From positions 23,300,558 to 23,364,557 of the forward strand of contig NC_030388.2 in assembly GCF_001625215.2 (NCBI RefSeq): 64,000 bases of DNA, written 5' to 3'. Made by a program: the position numbers and the translations under genes. Positions 11,650 to 22,665 of this stretch are shown piece after piece (position 1 is the stretch's first letter; each line of letters opens with the position of its first letter). Source of the stretch: Daucus carota subsp. sativus. Taxonomy: Eukaryota > Streptophyta > Magnoliopsida > Apiales > Apiaceae. Below the pieces are notes generated by a model that was given only the letters and a program-made list of their open reading frames with translations, was not told the origin of the DNA and did no database searches.

Positions 11650-13693
11650 TGTTATTACCAGAAGTAGTTTGAAACAAAAGACTGATGAAACTTTTTAACT
11701 TCCTGGCAGAGGTTGTTACTTATGCTGATGACCCCACCACTCCCACAAAGTGTATGTAACAAGTTTTTGTTTTAACTGCATAGATATTTTGATAATAAAT
11801 TATTGTAAAAATCGAAAAGATTAATTATAATTAATGAATGTGCATAAAATTCTATGGCAACCGCTTTTCATCATTATAAAATTTATAACTTTACGATCAT
11901 ATTTTATAAAAATTATTATTTAATTAAAAAATTTTAAAATCATACATATTTTATAAACTAAACATTACTAAATACTGTTCTGCAAAATATGTTCACTTAG
12001 ATTTTCGATCAAATTTGACATGATTTGTAAAGTAATAATTTTTTAATATTTTGATCGTAAAATATGTATGATCTTGGATTAAAAAAACAGTCTTTATATA
12101 TCTTAAATATATACGCACACACGAAATTATCACAAAACTCTTTTTTATTAGTCTATATAGATGTTTAATCAAGTGAAAAGAGATAACTTTTTGAGTTTGT
12201 ACATTTATATTTAATAACCTTTTTTATTAGTCTGTTTAAATTTTGAAATAAGCAAAAAGAATTAAGTTTTTTTTTGAGTTTGTACTTTTATATTTAATCC
12301 CCCTTTTAAATTAAATTTGTCTCTTGACTAAAATTTAAAGTTTTTCTCTATTTGTTCAAAAACACATTTCTTAATTGACATCAAACAAATGATTATATGT
12401 TTTCTGAGTACATGAAGCCCCAATCTAAGAGGGCTCATTGCATACCATACATCTCAAAAATAAGCTGCAGCAACCTAAATCAAATGGAACTCTAAATAAG
12501 GTTGGTTCAACAACACACAAGCAATCTCTGTATTCATGACATTTTCACATTCCTACAGCTTGGGAACCTGATGATAATCTTACAATGATAACCAAACGTA
12601 ATCTTCTATAACATCCTGCTGTGCGGACAAGTATGTTCTGGTGCTTTCTAAAGTATCCTTTTTTGCAGACTCCTGGTATAAAGAGTCAAACATCACGAAA
12701 CCTGCAACAATTCAACAGATGTATAATACATAAGCATGTAGATATAGTTCATGACGCTGAAACAGTGACAGCAGTCAGCTTGAAGGCTTAATATACAATA
12801 GAAGTGGAGAAACAGGTTTATCAATGCATTTGCAAATCGTACAACAGAATCCCAACAAGAGAGAACGGGATTTAGTTACTGGCTTCGTTATTTTAATTGT
12901 TAATAGGCATAAACTTGCATATGGATTCAGGGTCCGCCTGAGCTAGTTATTCACTTCCAAGTTCCAAGAGAGGTGAAGTACTAGAGCAGGGACAAAAGAT
13001 CGCATTTTAATTTCAAGCATTTCTTATGGGACAAAATATGAGTTCTACCAAATATTATAAACTAAAAAGTACACATTAGCAAATAATAATCAACAAACAG
13101 TAATGTGCTAAAAAGAAAGATGTTTTTTCTATAAGCAAAATAAAGATTTTTTTCTATCCAGCAACTAAACCTAGCCACCTGACTATTAGTATATACTACT
13201 TTATCCACGATCTTGATTTCACAGTGTAAATACCTTTACTACTAGCAATATGCTTTATTCAACTTCTAAAACAGAGCAGCAAATCTAATCATGTAAACTC
13301 GGCCAATTCTCACACAGGATTTCTAAATCTGCTCTCATCTTAGAGCCTTGCAATCAACAACAAAATTGAGTTTGTTTACACAAATGACGGGGAAAGTATT
13401 CCCTGTGAACTGCAGGTCTAACTATGTAAAATTGTCCAGATATCAAACAGGCTTTCAAACGTTTTTGCTCCCAGAGCCTTGTAATCAACAACAAAATTAT
13501 GTTTGCTTAAACAAAAGACAGGGAAAGTAGTCCCTGTTTTATTCATATGCTATAAATCTGCTGCTTATATTTTTTTTGTGAATAGATATTTAGAACTAGG
13601 TACATAACTTCTTAACAATTTTCACTTCAGCATCTTATCTTAAAAAGAAAATATAAAGTCGTTACCAGGTCAATGACACTTACGCCAGGATGA
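11650..13693. other. intergenic region plus probable 3' UTR of the YOS1-like gene
   Basis: 11650-12580 is AT-rich and holds the MYB promoter with nothing else recognisable. At 12580-12701 a splice-bounded minus-strand block may be a 3' UTR exon of the YOS1-like gene (see findings). A local direct repeat of about 70 bp occurs at 13342-13410 and 13472-13540, both containing GAGCCTTG and ATCAACAACAAAATT. Confidence 0.5.
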
Positions 13694-13927
13694 TCATCCA
13701 GAAACTAGCTTCACAACAATGCAAAGGGAGTTGAGCATAATTAGTAGAACTCTCAAGTATTGGGTTGCGTATATGAGACCAATTAGCTGTCCTTTAAATG
13801 AATTTCTCTTGACCCCTGAAAATTCCTGGAAGCTCCACCCTCTAGGTGCAAGAAAGCGGTCCTCATTCAATATTGCCAGTGCATTTGCAAGAAGCAGACA
13901 GCCTTCTAGCAATGTCCACAAACCCAT
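13694..13927 (-). CDS. YOS1-like / IER3IP1-like ER-Golgi protein
   Basis: A single coding exon encodes 77 aa starting MGLWTLLEGCLLLANALAIL and ending IVVKLVSG. It matches the small Yos1 family (yeast Yos1, human IER3IP1) over its whole length: an N-terminal hydrophobic helix, the conserved NEDRFLAPRGW motif, the KGQLIGLIYATQYLRV loop and a C-terminal hydrophobic helix. In yeast, Yos1 works with Yip1 and Yif1 in COPII vesicle transport from ER to Golgi; the plant role is inferred. I start at MGLW rather than nine codons upstream because the splice acceptor CATGCAG at 13931-13937 lies directly before it and because family members start here. A long 5' UTR intron (about 13931-16494, donor AG|GTAACA) separates it from its first exon. 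Confidence 0.9.
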   Translation of the reverse strand: MGLWTLLEGCLLLANALAILNEDRFLAPRGWSFQEFSGVKRNSFKGQLIGLIYATQYLRVLLIMLNSLCIVVKLVSG

Positions 13928-16600
13928 CACCTGCATGATTAGGAAACTAGCCAATCAAATTTGCTCGAGGATAAGTACAGCACATTAGGAAGTTCATCAT
14001 CATTCTTTTAACAGCAGTAGGTGGGTTGAAAAATTCTTGAAAAGCTATATATTTAACTAGGTGCACTCAACTGTTTCATAACAGACCATCATATTCAGTT
14101 CCTTAAAATGCCTAATTGCCCACTGGCCGCAAGCCCGTCACAAGAATGGCAAAATATAATGAAGACGAGTAGCATTAGAACCAAAATCATATCCTAAAAC
14201 AATGTCATCGCGACAACGAGAACAGGACTGAGAATAGCAGCATGACTGACTAGTAATTGATAGATCAAAAAGTGACCTACATGCAGTTACTAGTAAGCAT
14301 ATAAGATCTTACGTTATTACTTAATACCAAACAATATACTCAATACATCCCATTTGTCCGTGGGGTCTGCAAAAGTTAGACTATTTGCACCCCACCCCTA
14401 CTCCAGGGAGTGAAGGTGAAGACCCCCATATTATATCACCACCTGGCTAAGTGGTTGGGCCCAAATATCTAAAGTGGCCCCAAATATCAAGGTCACAAAG
14501 AATACAAGTACAAGTGGAGAATGGAGAACTAGTAAAACACAGTTAGTCAGGTCGACGTCATGGCTGAAAATATTGACTAGGAGACAACATAGACAAATAC
14601 TTGTATCGTCTTCAATAACGGTTTCTTCAAATTCCTCACCTCTCAAAATAAATCCTTGATCCCTAAGCATATTTTTTGGGGGGGTTAAACTGTTTTCATA
14701 AGCTAAATTCTCAAAGCCCCGTGACCACCATGTCCAACTCATCGTGTGTGTATCTATAGAAGCTCTATGTTTTGTGCTCACCTTGAACTCTGGTTTAGTT
14801 TTTAAGTGGTCAGAAAGGGCATTGAAATGGTCTTTGCACCAAAGCATTCAGATACACAATCAGAACTGGAGCTTAAAAGTGTGGTAATTTCCAGAGAAAA
14901 CAAGTAAATCTCGTGAGGTGCAATCGAAAGTAATGGCTAAGAAATGATCCATTAATTTAAGGGCAAAGATGAAAATTCTGTATTAAGAGAATGCTTTTGA
15001 GCTGCATGAGAGCGAGGTAGAAAATATGGCACGCTGATGAAGGGTCTCAAGAGTAAAATGAATCGAAGGCTGAGCTTGCCTGGATGGTGGTGGAAGGAAG
15101 GGTATGGGTAAACAAGGGTTCCAAATGCAAGACCAATTTCTAGAATAAATTCAATGAACACATAGTAAGTGAGGTATGCTTGAAAAGTCTGAGAGATACA
15201 AGTTTGAAAACAAAAAAAAATTAAAAAAATTATTAATCGCCAACAATACACCCAAAAAGATGAAATGAGAGTTTTTATTTCATAACATAATATGTTGATT
15301 CTACTTTTTTCCTATCAAAGCCACTGCACTTTTTCATTACCACATAAAAAAAAATATCCATCTATTGAACCACAACCGGTTTAGTTGTGTGTGCATTAAT
15401 GAAAATTTACTTATCTCCTGTTTGAGGAGTGATGCGAGACTCCAAAATAAAACAGTAAGCTATTTGAAATATTGAGTCCCAACCTATGAAGCAAATAAAA
15501 TTAACCCTTTTAAATTTTTTATTATTATACAAATCTAAAAATAGCATTACATTAAGATACAAAGGACAATGAGGACAAAAATATGTGTAAAAAATATACA
15601 CTACCCAGAAGAGTAATGTACAAAAGAACAAAGTGATCTTATGTTTCTAGTTTCTACACACTGCGCCGATACCATTTCGGCTTCTACTTCCCGGCTTCAT
15701 AAGGAATGTGTTCGCTATGCAGGTATTTTTCATCCAAAAATTCACACTACTATAATCAATATCGGAAAAACGTATTATATTCACAATTAATTTAATTGTA
15801 AAATAAGCATATTTGCATCATTTACATTAAGAAGCCTTATTGGCTTTCCAGGATAGAAACCTAAACCCTTGCCAGTTTATAACCTTCTGAATTACTAAAT
15901 ATGAAGTTAAAGAAGATAATTAGGACAAAACAATGAGCAGAACATATGCATTACACAAGACAAGAGAGTAGTGCACAAATGAAGACAGTATCTTATATAG
16001 CTACATGGGCTTCCACCTTCTTGCCTGATCAGCAACATATTCTTAACGTAGTGTGATCTCATCACAAATTTGACCCTACTACAATCAATCTCGAGAAAAT
16101 GCATCACACCGATCTATTAGTTTAAGCGTAAACTAGCCAACTGTATATCACTGCAATCAAGTCTTACATTTCTGCCGAGAACCTAAAACCCTGTCAGTTT
16201 ACCCTCAACCCAATTCCATAAATCAACTAACAATCTAACTTGCAAATCCCATCCAAGAACCAACTTGGATCTGCAAAATAAAGCAAATTTTCACACAAAA
16301 ACAAGAACCCATATAATTACATGATCAAACTAGAAACAAAACAACCCCGCAAAGAAAAATCAACACTTTAGTTCAACGACACATGTAAGTTGCAAAGTTA
16401 TAGTCCATGCCAAAATTAAAGATTTCTTACAGATTAACAAACACAGATCTACAAAATGGAAAAACCAACAAGAAGATATGTATTGTATGTTACCTAGCAA
16501 AGATATGAACCCCCTTAAGGATGAATCGAAGCAAAGCTTGGTACAACACAAAAAGGGAGCGCTCCGATTGTGATTTTTGCGAACCAAGAGAATGCGGTAC
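13928..16600 (-). other. 5' UTR exon and ~2.6-kb leader intron of the YOS1-like gene
   Basis: A GC-richer minus-strand stretch at about 16495-16620 ends in TTTGCTAG|GTAACA, a good donor, and the matching acceptor lies just before the YOS1-like start codon. The region between is AT-rich. Its open frames lack any family motif and I treat them as chance frames. Long leader introns are common in plant housekeeping genes and can raise expression; that effect here is inference. Confidence 0.55.
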
Positions 16601-17256
16601 AGGAAGATGGGAATTGGGATCCTTCAGTTATGTTATACAGGGGTATAATTGTAATTTTAATATGTATAAGCCACATTTAATTATTTTTTTTGTAAGGAAG
16701 CCACATTTTATTTGAATATTGATAATTTACGGGGTTTTTTTTTGAAAATACTGCATAGTTGATGTTCCAAAAAAAAAAGTTGATGTTTGAGTTAACCGAC
16801 TAATCTTTATTCATTTAATCAATTTTGATTTGAGGGAGCTGATCACAGAATTTTCCTTTGACAGTTGATTAACTGATTTTTTGTATTGATTTAGGTTCAT
16901 CTACTTGTTAATTTTGAGTGAATAACTAATCAAGATTTGATTAAATTTTATATATATTATAATCAAAAAAATATTAAAAAATTATATCAATATAAAATAC
17001 ATACAATCTATTTTTAAATATATTTTTACTTTTTACAAATAATAAAAAAAATGGTTATAAATTTTGATGGGAAAATGTCAATTTAATCATAATAAATAGA
17101 TTAAATAGTTGATTCTTGATGCATAATGCAATTTGTAAAAAATATTTGTAATTATTATATTTTATTGTAAGGTTGTTTTACAATTTTATTGGTTTGGTAA
17201 AAACATTAAAAACAACGTAATTTTTCTAGCTGTAAAAAATATGATGAAGGTCAAGC
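16600..17256. other. intergenic AT-rich DNA
   Basis: Promoter side of the YOS1-like gene followed by AT-rich sequence with no exon or RNA gene that I can support. Confidence 0.55.
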
Positions 17257-18079
17257 TAGGCCTGTCAATGGAGCAAATAACCGATCCGATCCGATCCGAT
17301 TCGGGGTCATTTTAGCGGATATGGATTTAACAAAAAAAAAATCCGATCCGAAAAATGATCCGATAAAAAAATTCCGATAATAAATGGGTTGGATATGAAT
17401 TTAGTGTGATCCGATCCGTTTATAACCCGATCCGGTTAATAATTAATTATTTAATTAAATATATATATTATATTATATAATAATATATTTTATTCCCGAT
17501 GGTATTTACAGAATGAGAGTTATTAGTTAGTTATATTTAATTCAATTACTACTGATTAACATAAACACTTACAATGAGGCTAATATACAGCAATGCAGTG
17601 ATAAAGATTCTTGTGTAAGCTTGCTGGTCCATGATATAGTCTCTTATGTCTCCTGCCACTCGCTAGTGTCTTCTTTATATATTTTTGATGTTTACCTTCT
17701 TTATATATTTTTTCTGGTATTTATCTTCCAATTTTGGTATTGTTTTTTAAGATTAGACAACTAGACTTGGCCTTTCATTTTTCCTTATTTCGTTTAATGC
17801 ATTGTTTAATCTTGTATATAATAAATTCATTTTTATATGATTTAACATGGAAATAAATTCATTTCTACATGATAAATTCATTTTTTAGCATTTATTTCTA
17901 CATATAGTAAATGGATCGGAAATCGATCCGAGATCCGTGATCCTAATGGATATGGATATGGATCGGCTTAAAAAAAATCCGGTCCCGATCCGATCCGAAT
18001 CCGAATCCGATGAAATAAACGGATATGGATATATGGATTTAGATTGATCCGATCCGAACCCGATCCATTGACAGGCCTA
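17257..18079. mobile_element. non-autonomous hAT element, 823 bp
   Basis: Terminal inverted repeats TAGGCCTGTCAATGGA / TCCATTGACAGGCCTA are perfect over 16 bp. Both sides carry the identical 8-bp target duplication GGTCAAGC (17249-17256 and 18080-18087), diagnostic for hAT. Each subterminal region is packed with CCGATCCGATCC and GGATATGGAT repeats, probably transposase-binding sites. No transposase frame is present. The exact ends and duplication suggest fairly recent insertion. Confidence 0.95.
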
Positions 18080-18757
18080 GGTCAAGCTGCCTGTACTAGG
18101 ATAAACTTGATTTGTCAAGGTTGTGTTCACTTGACGTGAATGGAATGTAGGAAGAATGGAATAAATTTTATACTAAAAAATGGTGTTGGATCAAAGAAAA
18201 TATATACAACTTTCATTCCTTCAATCATTTCATTCCTACTATTTTAATTATAATTCTTTTTTTTTTTGTCATTATTTTAACTATAATTCTAACCCAATGC
18301 TCATTCCATTTCTACATCATGTTTTCTCACAATCTTTCTCACAAAAAATTTGAATACATTCATATTTTGTTACTATTATCTCATACTTTATTCCTTCTCC
18401 TTAAAATTTCTATATAACTTTTCATTCCATTCCCCCTCATTCTATTCCAAAATTACTATATGAGAAAATGATATAGGGATTTTTCGGTTCAGGGTTCATC
18501 ATTAATACTTCAAAGTGTTGCAATATTTGTGATTCGGATCCATTAGGTTCTTGCAATCCTGTGCAGAGCTTGTTCAGAGATGGTTGTACAGATAGTTGTA
18601 GTGAATGTGATCATCATAGTGACAGTTCTATGCATGCTAAAAAATGGAGCAAACTGGTATGTTTGAACACATGTCTGTGTTTTTACACAAAAATGGATTA
18701 TCTTTGATCTGAATTCTATGAAGATAGTTATTATGCATGCGGATTTTTCTAGTCTTG
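18080..18757. other. intergenic DNA downstream of the O-fucosyltransferase
   Basis: AT-rich, with ATTCCATTC-type short repeats at 18135-18450 on both strands that could be an old MITE, though I could not place its ends. It also includes the 3' UTR of the neighbouring minus-strand gene. Confidence 0.5.
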
Positions 18758-21674
18758 CTATTGAGCTTTCGAGGGCACTTTACAGATGCAGCCCGGCAAA
18801 GGATTTGCATAAAAACTTTGTTCACGTTTAGGCGTCACGCCTGCTACTCTATACTTGGGTGCTGCAGTCCTATTTGCATGAATGTTCTTAATCTGTGTCG
18901 AAAAACCTTCCCAAGATAGCTTACCCTCATCCAATGCATCCACAAGTTTTGCAAAACTGCGTCTGCAAGAATTTCAAAAGACATTTAGATATATGAAATG
19001 CTACAATAGAAGGGTTGCTGAATTTGCTGTGATGTTTTGCATTACCTGTCAGGATCAATGGTTTTGCGAAAGCCTTCAAACATTCTGTGGCCACGCACTG
19101 CCTTGGCCATATTTCCGTCGTAAGTGTACACAAATACATCACTCTCCACCGCGACCATGTAGTCTAATGCTGCAAGCTTATTGTGCCTGCCTATAAAAGG
19201 TTTCAGCTCCTCTTCTGTAGCTAATGTTGAGTGATCAAACAGTTTTGGGTACTTTTCGATGAGTGCATTTAAGCTGTTTTCCCCATAAATCTTGCCTGCA
19301 GCTATGTAAATTTTAGTCTCTGAAGGATATCCCATTGCTTCAAGAAACAGAGCTGCCTCTCTTGGTGTCATGGGACAGCCACCTTTTAGTCGCCGCTGTT
19401 TACTTTTAATGTGTTTTTCTTTCCAATGCTTTACTTCGTATCTCATCTTCTTAAGCTCCGCGGACTCCTTTGATGTCAGATTGTGGTTGCAGCCTGTGAA
19501 GGCTAGCATATCCTTCTCATATCTACAATGTTACTTTCTATGATAAGAAAAGCAAGACTTGCATATTTTAAGAAGGATTAACTGTCAGTCGCAGGAAAAA
19601 ATTAATACTGAAGAAGATGGTTTTTGGCTAGGTAAATCAAGAATTACTTGCAAATTATAATTAGAAATGAAATAATTTACCTTAAATGTAGAGCAACATA
19701 AGGGTCTCTGTCGAATTTAATTCTGTTAACTAGTTTATTTCCTAGCTCAGTAATATCATCCGCGAATTGAAGAGCTTCATACATTGCGCGGCATCTCAGC
19801 CTCTGGATTGAGTTTGGGACTTGATTATTAGCAAGGCGTGAATTGGTATGTGTAAATTCTATCACTTTGTTCGTTTTCAATAACGGAAGTATCTGCTTTT
19901 TATAATAACTGGGCTGTAAACGAAAAAGAAGAAGAAGAAGCAGATTGTTAGGAATTTCCTCCCAGCACATTTTACTTCTAATATCTTGACAGAATTTCAT
20001 AGTCACGTCACCTACATACCTTAGACCAAGAAACCGGGGATTTCACAAGAGGCTTAACAGCTGCTAAGTCCGGAGGAAGAGATTCCACTACATCCACATC
20101 CTTTAACAGAACTGTCTTGAAGACCAACCAGTCAAAAATATCCTTAAAATCACTGAGAAAAATCAGTCTTAGATCAACTATGTTATTCAAAGTACATAAA
20201 TGATGAGTTTACTTTGTTTTTTACCCATCTTGAGTATTTGTTTGAAGCATGATTAAACATTCTTTCATTACATATTGTACGTGGCAAGATCATCTGGGAA
20301 AAAAAATCATGCAGTAGGATAGAGAATCAGAGGTACCTCGGGTCAGTCCAGAAGGATGAGTGATCCAAGGAAGGAATAACCAGGGTAGCATTCATTATTT
20401 TAGCGATTGCAACCATATCACTTATCTACAAGAACCCAAAAATGGAGATTATTACACCAAAAACTACAATAATTTATTTATTGAAAGGCAAGCAAGTGAT
20501 CTCAGACACACATGCCTCAGACGAGGCTCTAACCCCAATTTGCTTATACAAGAAAAGGAGGATATCCGCTAGGCTATAAGTGCTGGAAATTCAAAAGGAA
20601 CATATAGATCGAGATTTGTTTATGCTTACTCCAGTTTTCATCTGATTCAGCCCCCCGTTTGAATGAACTAGTATGTAGCCATTTGTGGCGGCATTTTCAT
20701 TAGCTGAAAACATAATATAACAGCAAGGACATAAAAGATTTGATATATTAGAACAATTAGACAAAATTACAATCGTAGCTCCTATTACTTTAAGCTGGGA
20801 AGCAGAAACATACCGATTTCTTTACTTGACCTATCTATGCATGGGTAGTAGTCATCAGTTCTGGGATTCTTCCAAATTTCTGGAACCTGAGATAAAAGAT
20901 AGGCCAAATTAAAAGCTAACTGATACTGAAATTAAAAAAATAGTTATTATCTTGTCATGGTCTAAATTTCTTAATCAAATTACAATTAGAAAATACATAT
21001 TGGAAACTAATCAAATGTGACAATTGTTTCAAAACAGTCTGCTAAAATGAGAGAGGGATTCTGACCAGAAAGTCCCTCATAGCTTGTCGAACTTCATTAC
21101 TATTTTCTTCTGATTCCTCCTCTGCAATGTACTCCTGACTATTGTTCACTAAATCGGTATTCAACAAGAAATCTTTTTTCTTCACAGGATGAATCAGAAA
21201 ATCATTTCTCTTCATTGGATGTATCAAGTGATTTCTTTTCTTGGGATGTATCAAAAAATCATTCCTGTTCAGGGGGTATATCAGGAAATCATTTCTCTTC
21301 AATTCTGCAGTTTTTGAATTTAAGCTATGCATTAGCATCATTTTCAAAATTATAGTTGTCACAATCAAAAAAGTTAAAGCGCCAGAAATCCAGCTTCTTA
21401 TGTTCTTCTTCTTCGGCCTCAAATTCAATAAAGACCTCATTTTCCTCCTCAACACGACACCACCATCCACCACAAGCAACCCTGAGCGGTGGTGTATCGG
21501 ATGGCTGTGGAGGTGGTTACGACTGCTGCCTGCATCACTAGTGCCCCCTCCACCGCCATCTTCATCATCATCTTCCTCCGTAGATTCAATGGAATCTTTT
21601 GGCCTTCTTCTTGATCTCGACGAAGATAGGGGCAGGAGTGTATGCACCGAGCTAGCTTCAGCAATAGGTGACAT
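18758..21674 (-). CDS. GDP-fucose protein O-fucosyltransferase family protein
   Basis: Eight exons, join(18758..18962, 19046..19522, 19681..19913, 20020..20152, 20337..20425, 20630..20703, 20814..20886, 21066..21674), give 630 aa with all junctions in phase. It is a plant O-FucT (GT-B fold) type II Golgi protein: an acidic, Gly-rich cytosolic N-terminus, one membrane anchor ([19 protein letters not shown]), a stem, then the catalytic domain. Family marks are [55 protein letters not shown] (with the conserved Arg of HLR) and [18 protein letters not shown]. It probably transfers fucose or a related sugar onto cell-wall or glycoprotein acceptors; the substrate is unknown. The stem holds an unusual tandem repeat of an RNDFLIHP-type unit (see findings). 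Confidence 0.92.
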
Positions 21675-21812
21675 TTAACGTGGAATTGGAGCTTCTTGTG
21701 TGAGATAAAATCAAAAAGTTTGCTTTAATTGATTATCTTGCTCATTCTTTTGTTGTATGTTCATGCACTACGTGAAAATTGCCTACTTGTTTTTTGTATG
21801 GCTTTTCTGATT
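21675..21812 (-). promoter_or_regulatory. upstream region of the O-fucosyltransferase
   Basis: Only about 140 bp separate the start codon from the left copy of a 300-bp direct repeat, so the promoter probably reaches into that repeat. No clear TATA box was found. Confidence 0.3.
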
Positions 21813-22114
21813 ATGTGTCCTAAAATTAAGGATTAACACCCATCTATCTAGAACCCTGTCTTTCTTGCTCTAATTGAAGAATTTTTATTCAGCTAAGACT
21901 AAATTAATTTCTAATTTTAGCTTAAATTCAACTAATTTTCAGGCTACTTGTAATAACATAAATCATGTCAAACCGCAGATTTCCTTTCACCAAAAAAACA
22001 ATTAGCAACCAGTCTTAAGGCATAAAAGTACTGTAAAATTGTATCTTGGTTTCGAATCTTGATCTCACTTCATCTGCATAATCATTAGAAATCGAACAAG
22101 AACTAAGATAATCA
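21813..22114 (+). repeat. left copy of a ~300-bp direct repeat
   Basis: It aligns end to end with 25043-25343 in the same orientation, with roughly nine in ten bases equal by eye and a few small indels. Both start with ATGTGTCCTAAA and end with AACTAAGATWATCA. It lies upstream of the O-fucosyltransferase; its partner lies just downstream of the EC1 gene. Confidence 0.9.
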
Positions 22115-22665
22115 TGTACTCCCATTCCTCTCATTCTTAGTATTTATGTCTGTTTCCTGCCCACTGCTGAATTTAAGCTCTACTATAGCCTCATCACAAG
22201 TCTGTCATAAAATCAGATTTTGTATCTACTCTTGCAACTAGAGCTTCATATAAAATGCCAGACCAAAACTGACACACTGGATTATACACTAATTTAATAA
22301 AATAATATAAACTGGGCATTTGCCTTATTTGCTGTGGAAACAACTAGTTCCAAATTGCTACAAGTTTTTATAACTTGCACCATTAGTATCTAATTATCTG
22401 CATAAAATATATGTTATATAAATTAAGACAATGTTCTACTACTTGTTAGTAGTAGTAGAAGATGTGACCCTTTTCAGTGTTACAGTATATACAAGCAGGG
22501 AGCAGCATAATGCTAATACAATCCACACATTTGCCTGGCTGACATGAAACTTATTATTTTAGTTGGACCATCTTGTGTAAACTACTTTAGGATAAAATGG
22601 CATTCTGGAACTGTGCTGGAAATTGATATACAAACAGCGGGATTAAATCAGAATGATGCTGACTT

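Noticed and set aside
14431-14847. 138-codon minus-strand open frame in the YOS1 leader intron
   Set aside because: No family motif, odd composition and a location inside a probable 5' UTR intron; treated as a chance frame.
18120-18480. A MITE with ATTCCATTC-type arms
   Set aside because: Repeated short motifs are visible, but I could not find matching ends or a target duplication, so no element is called.
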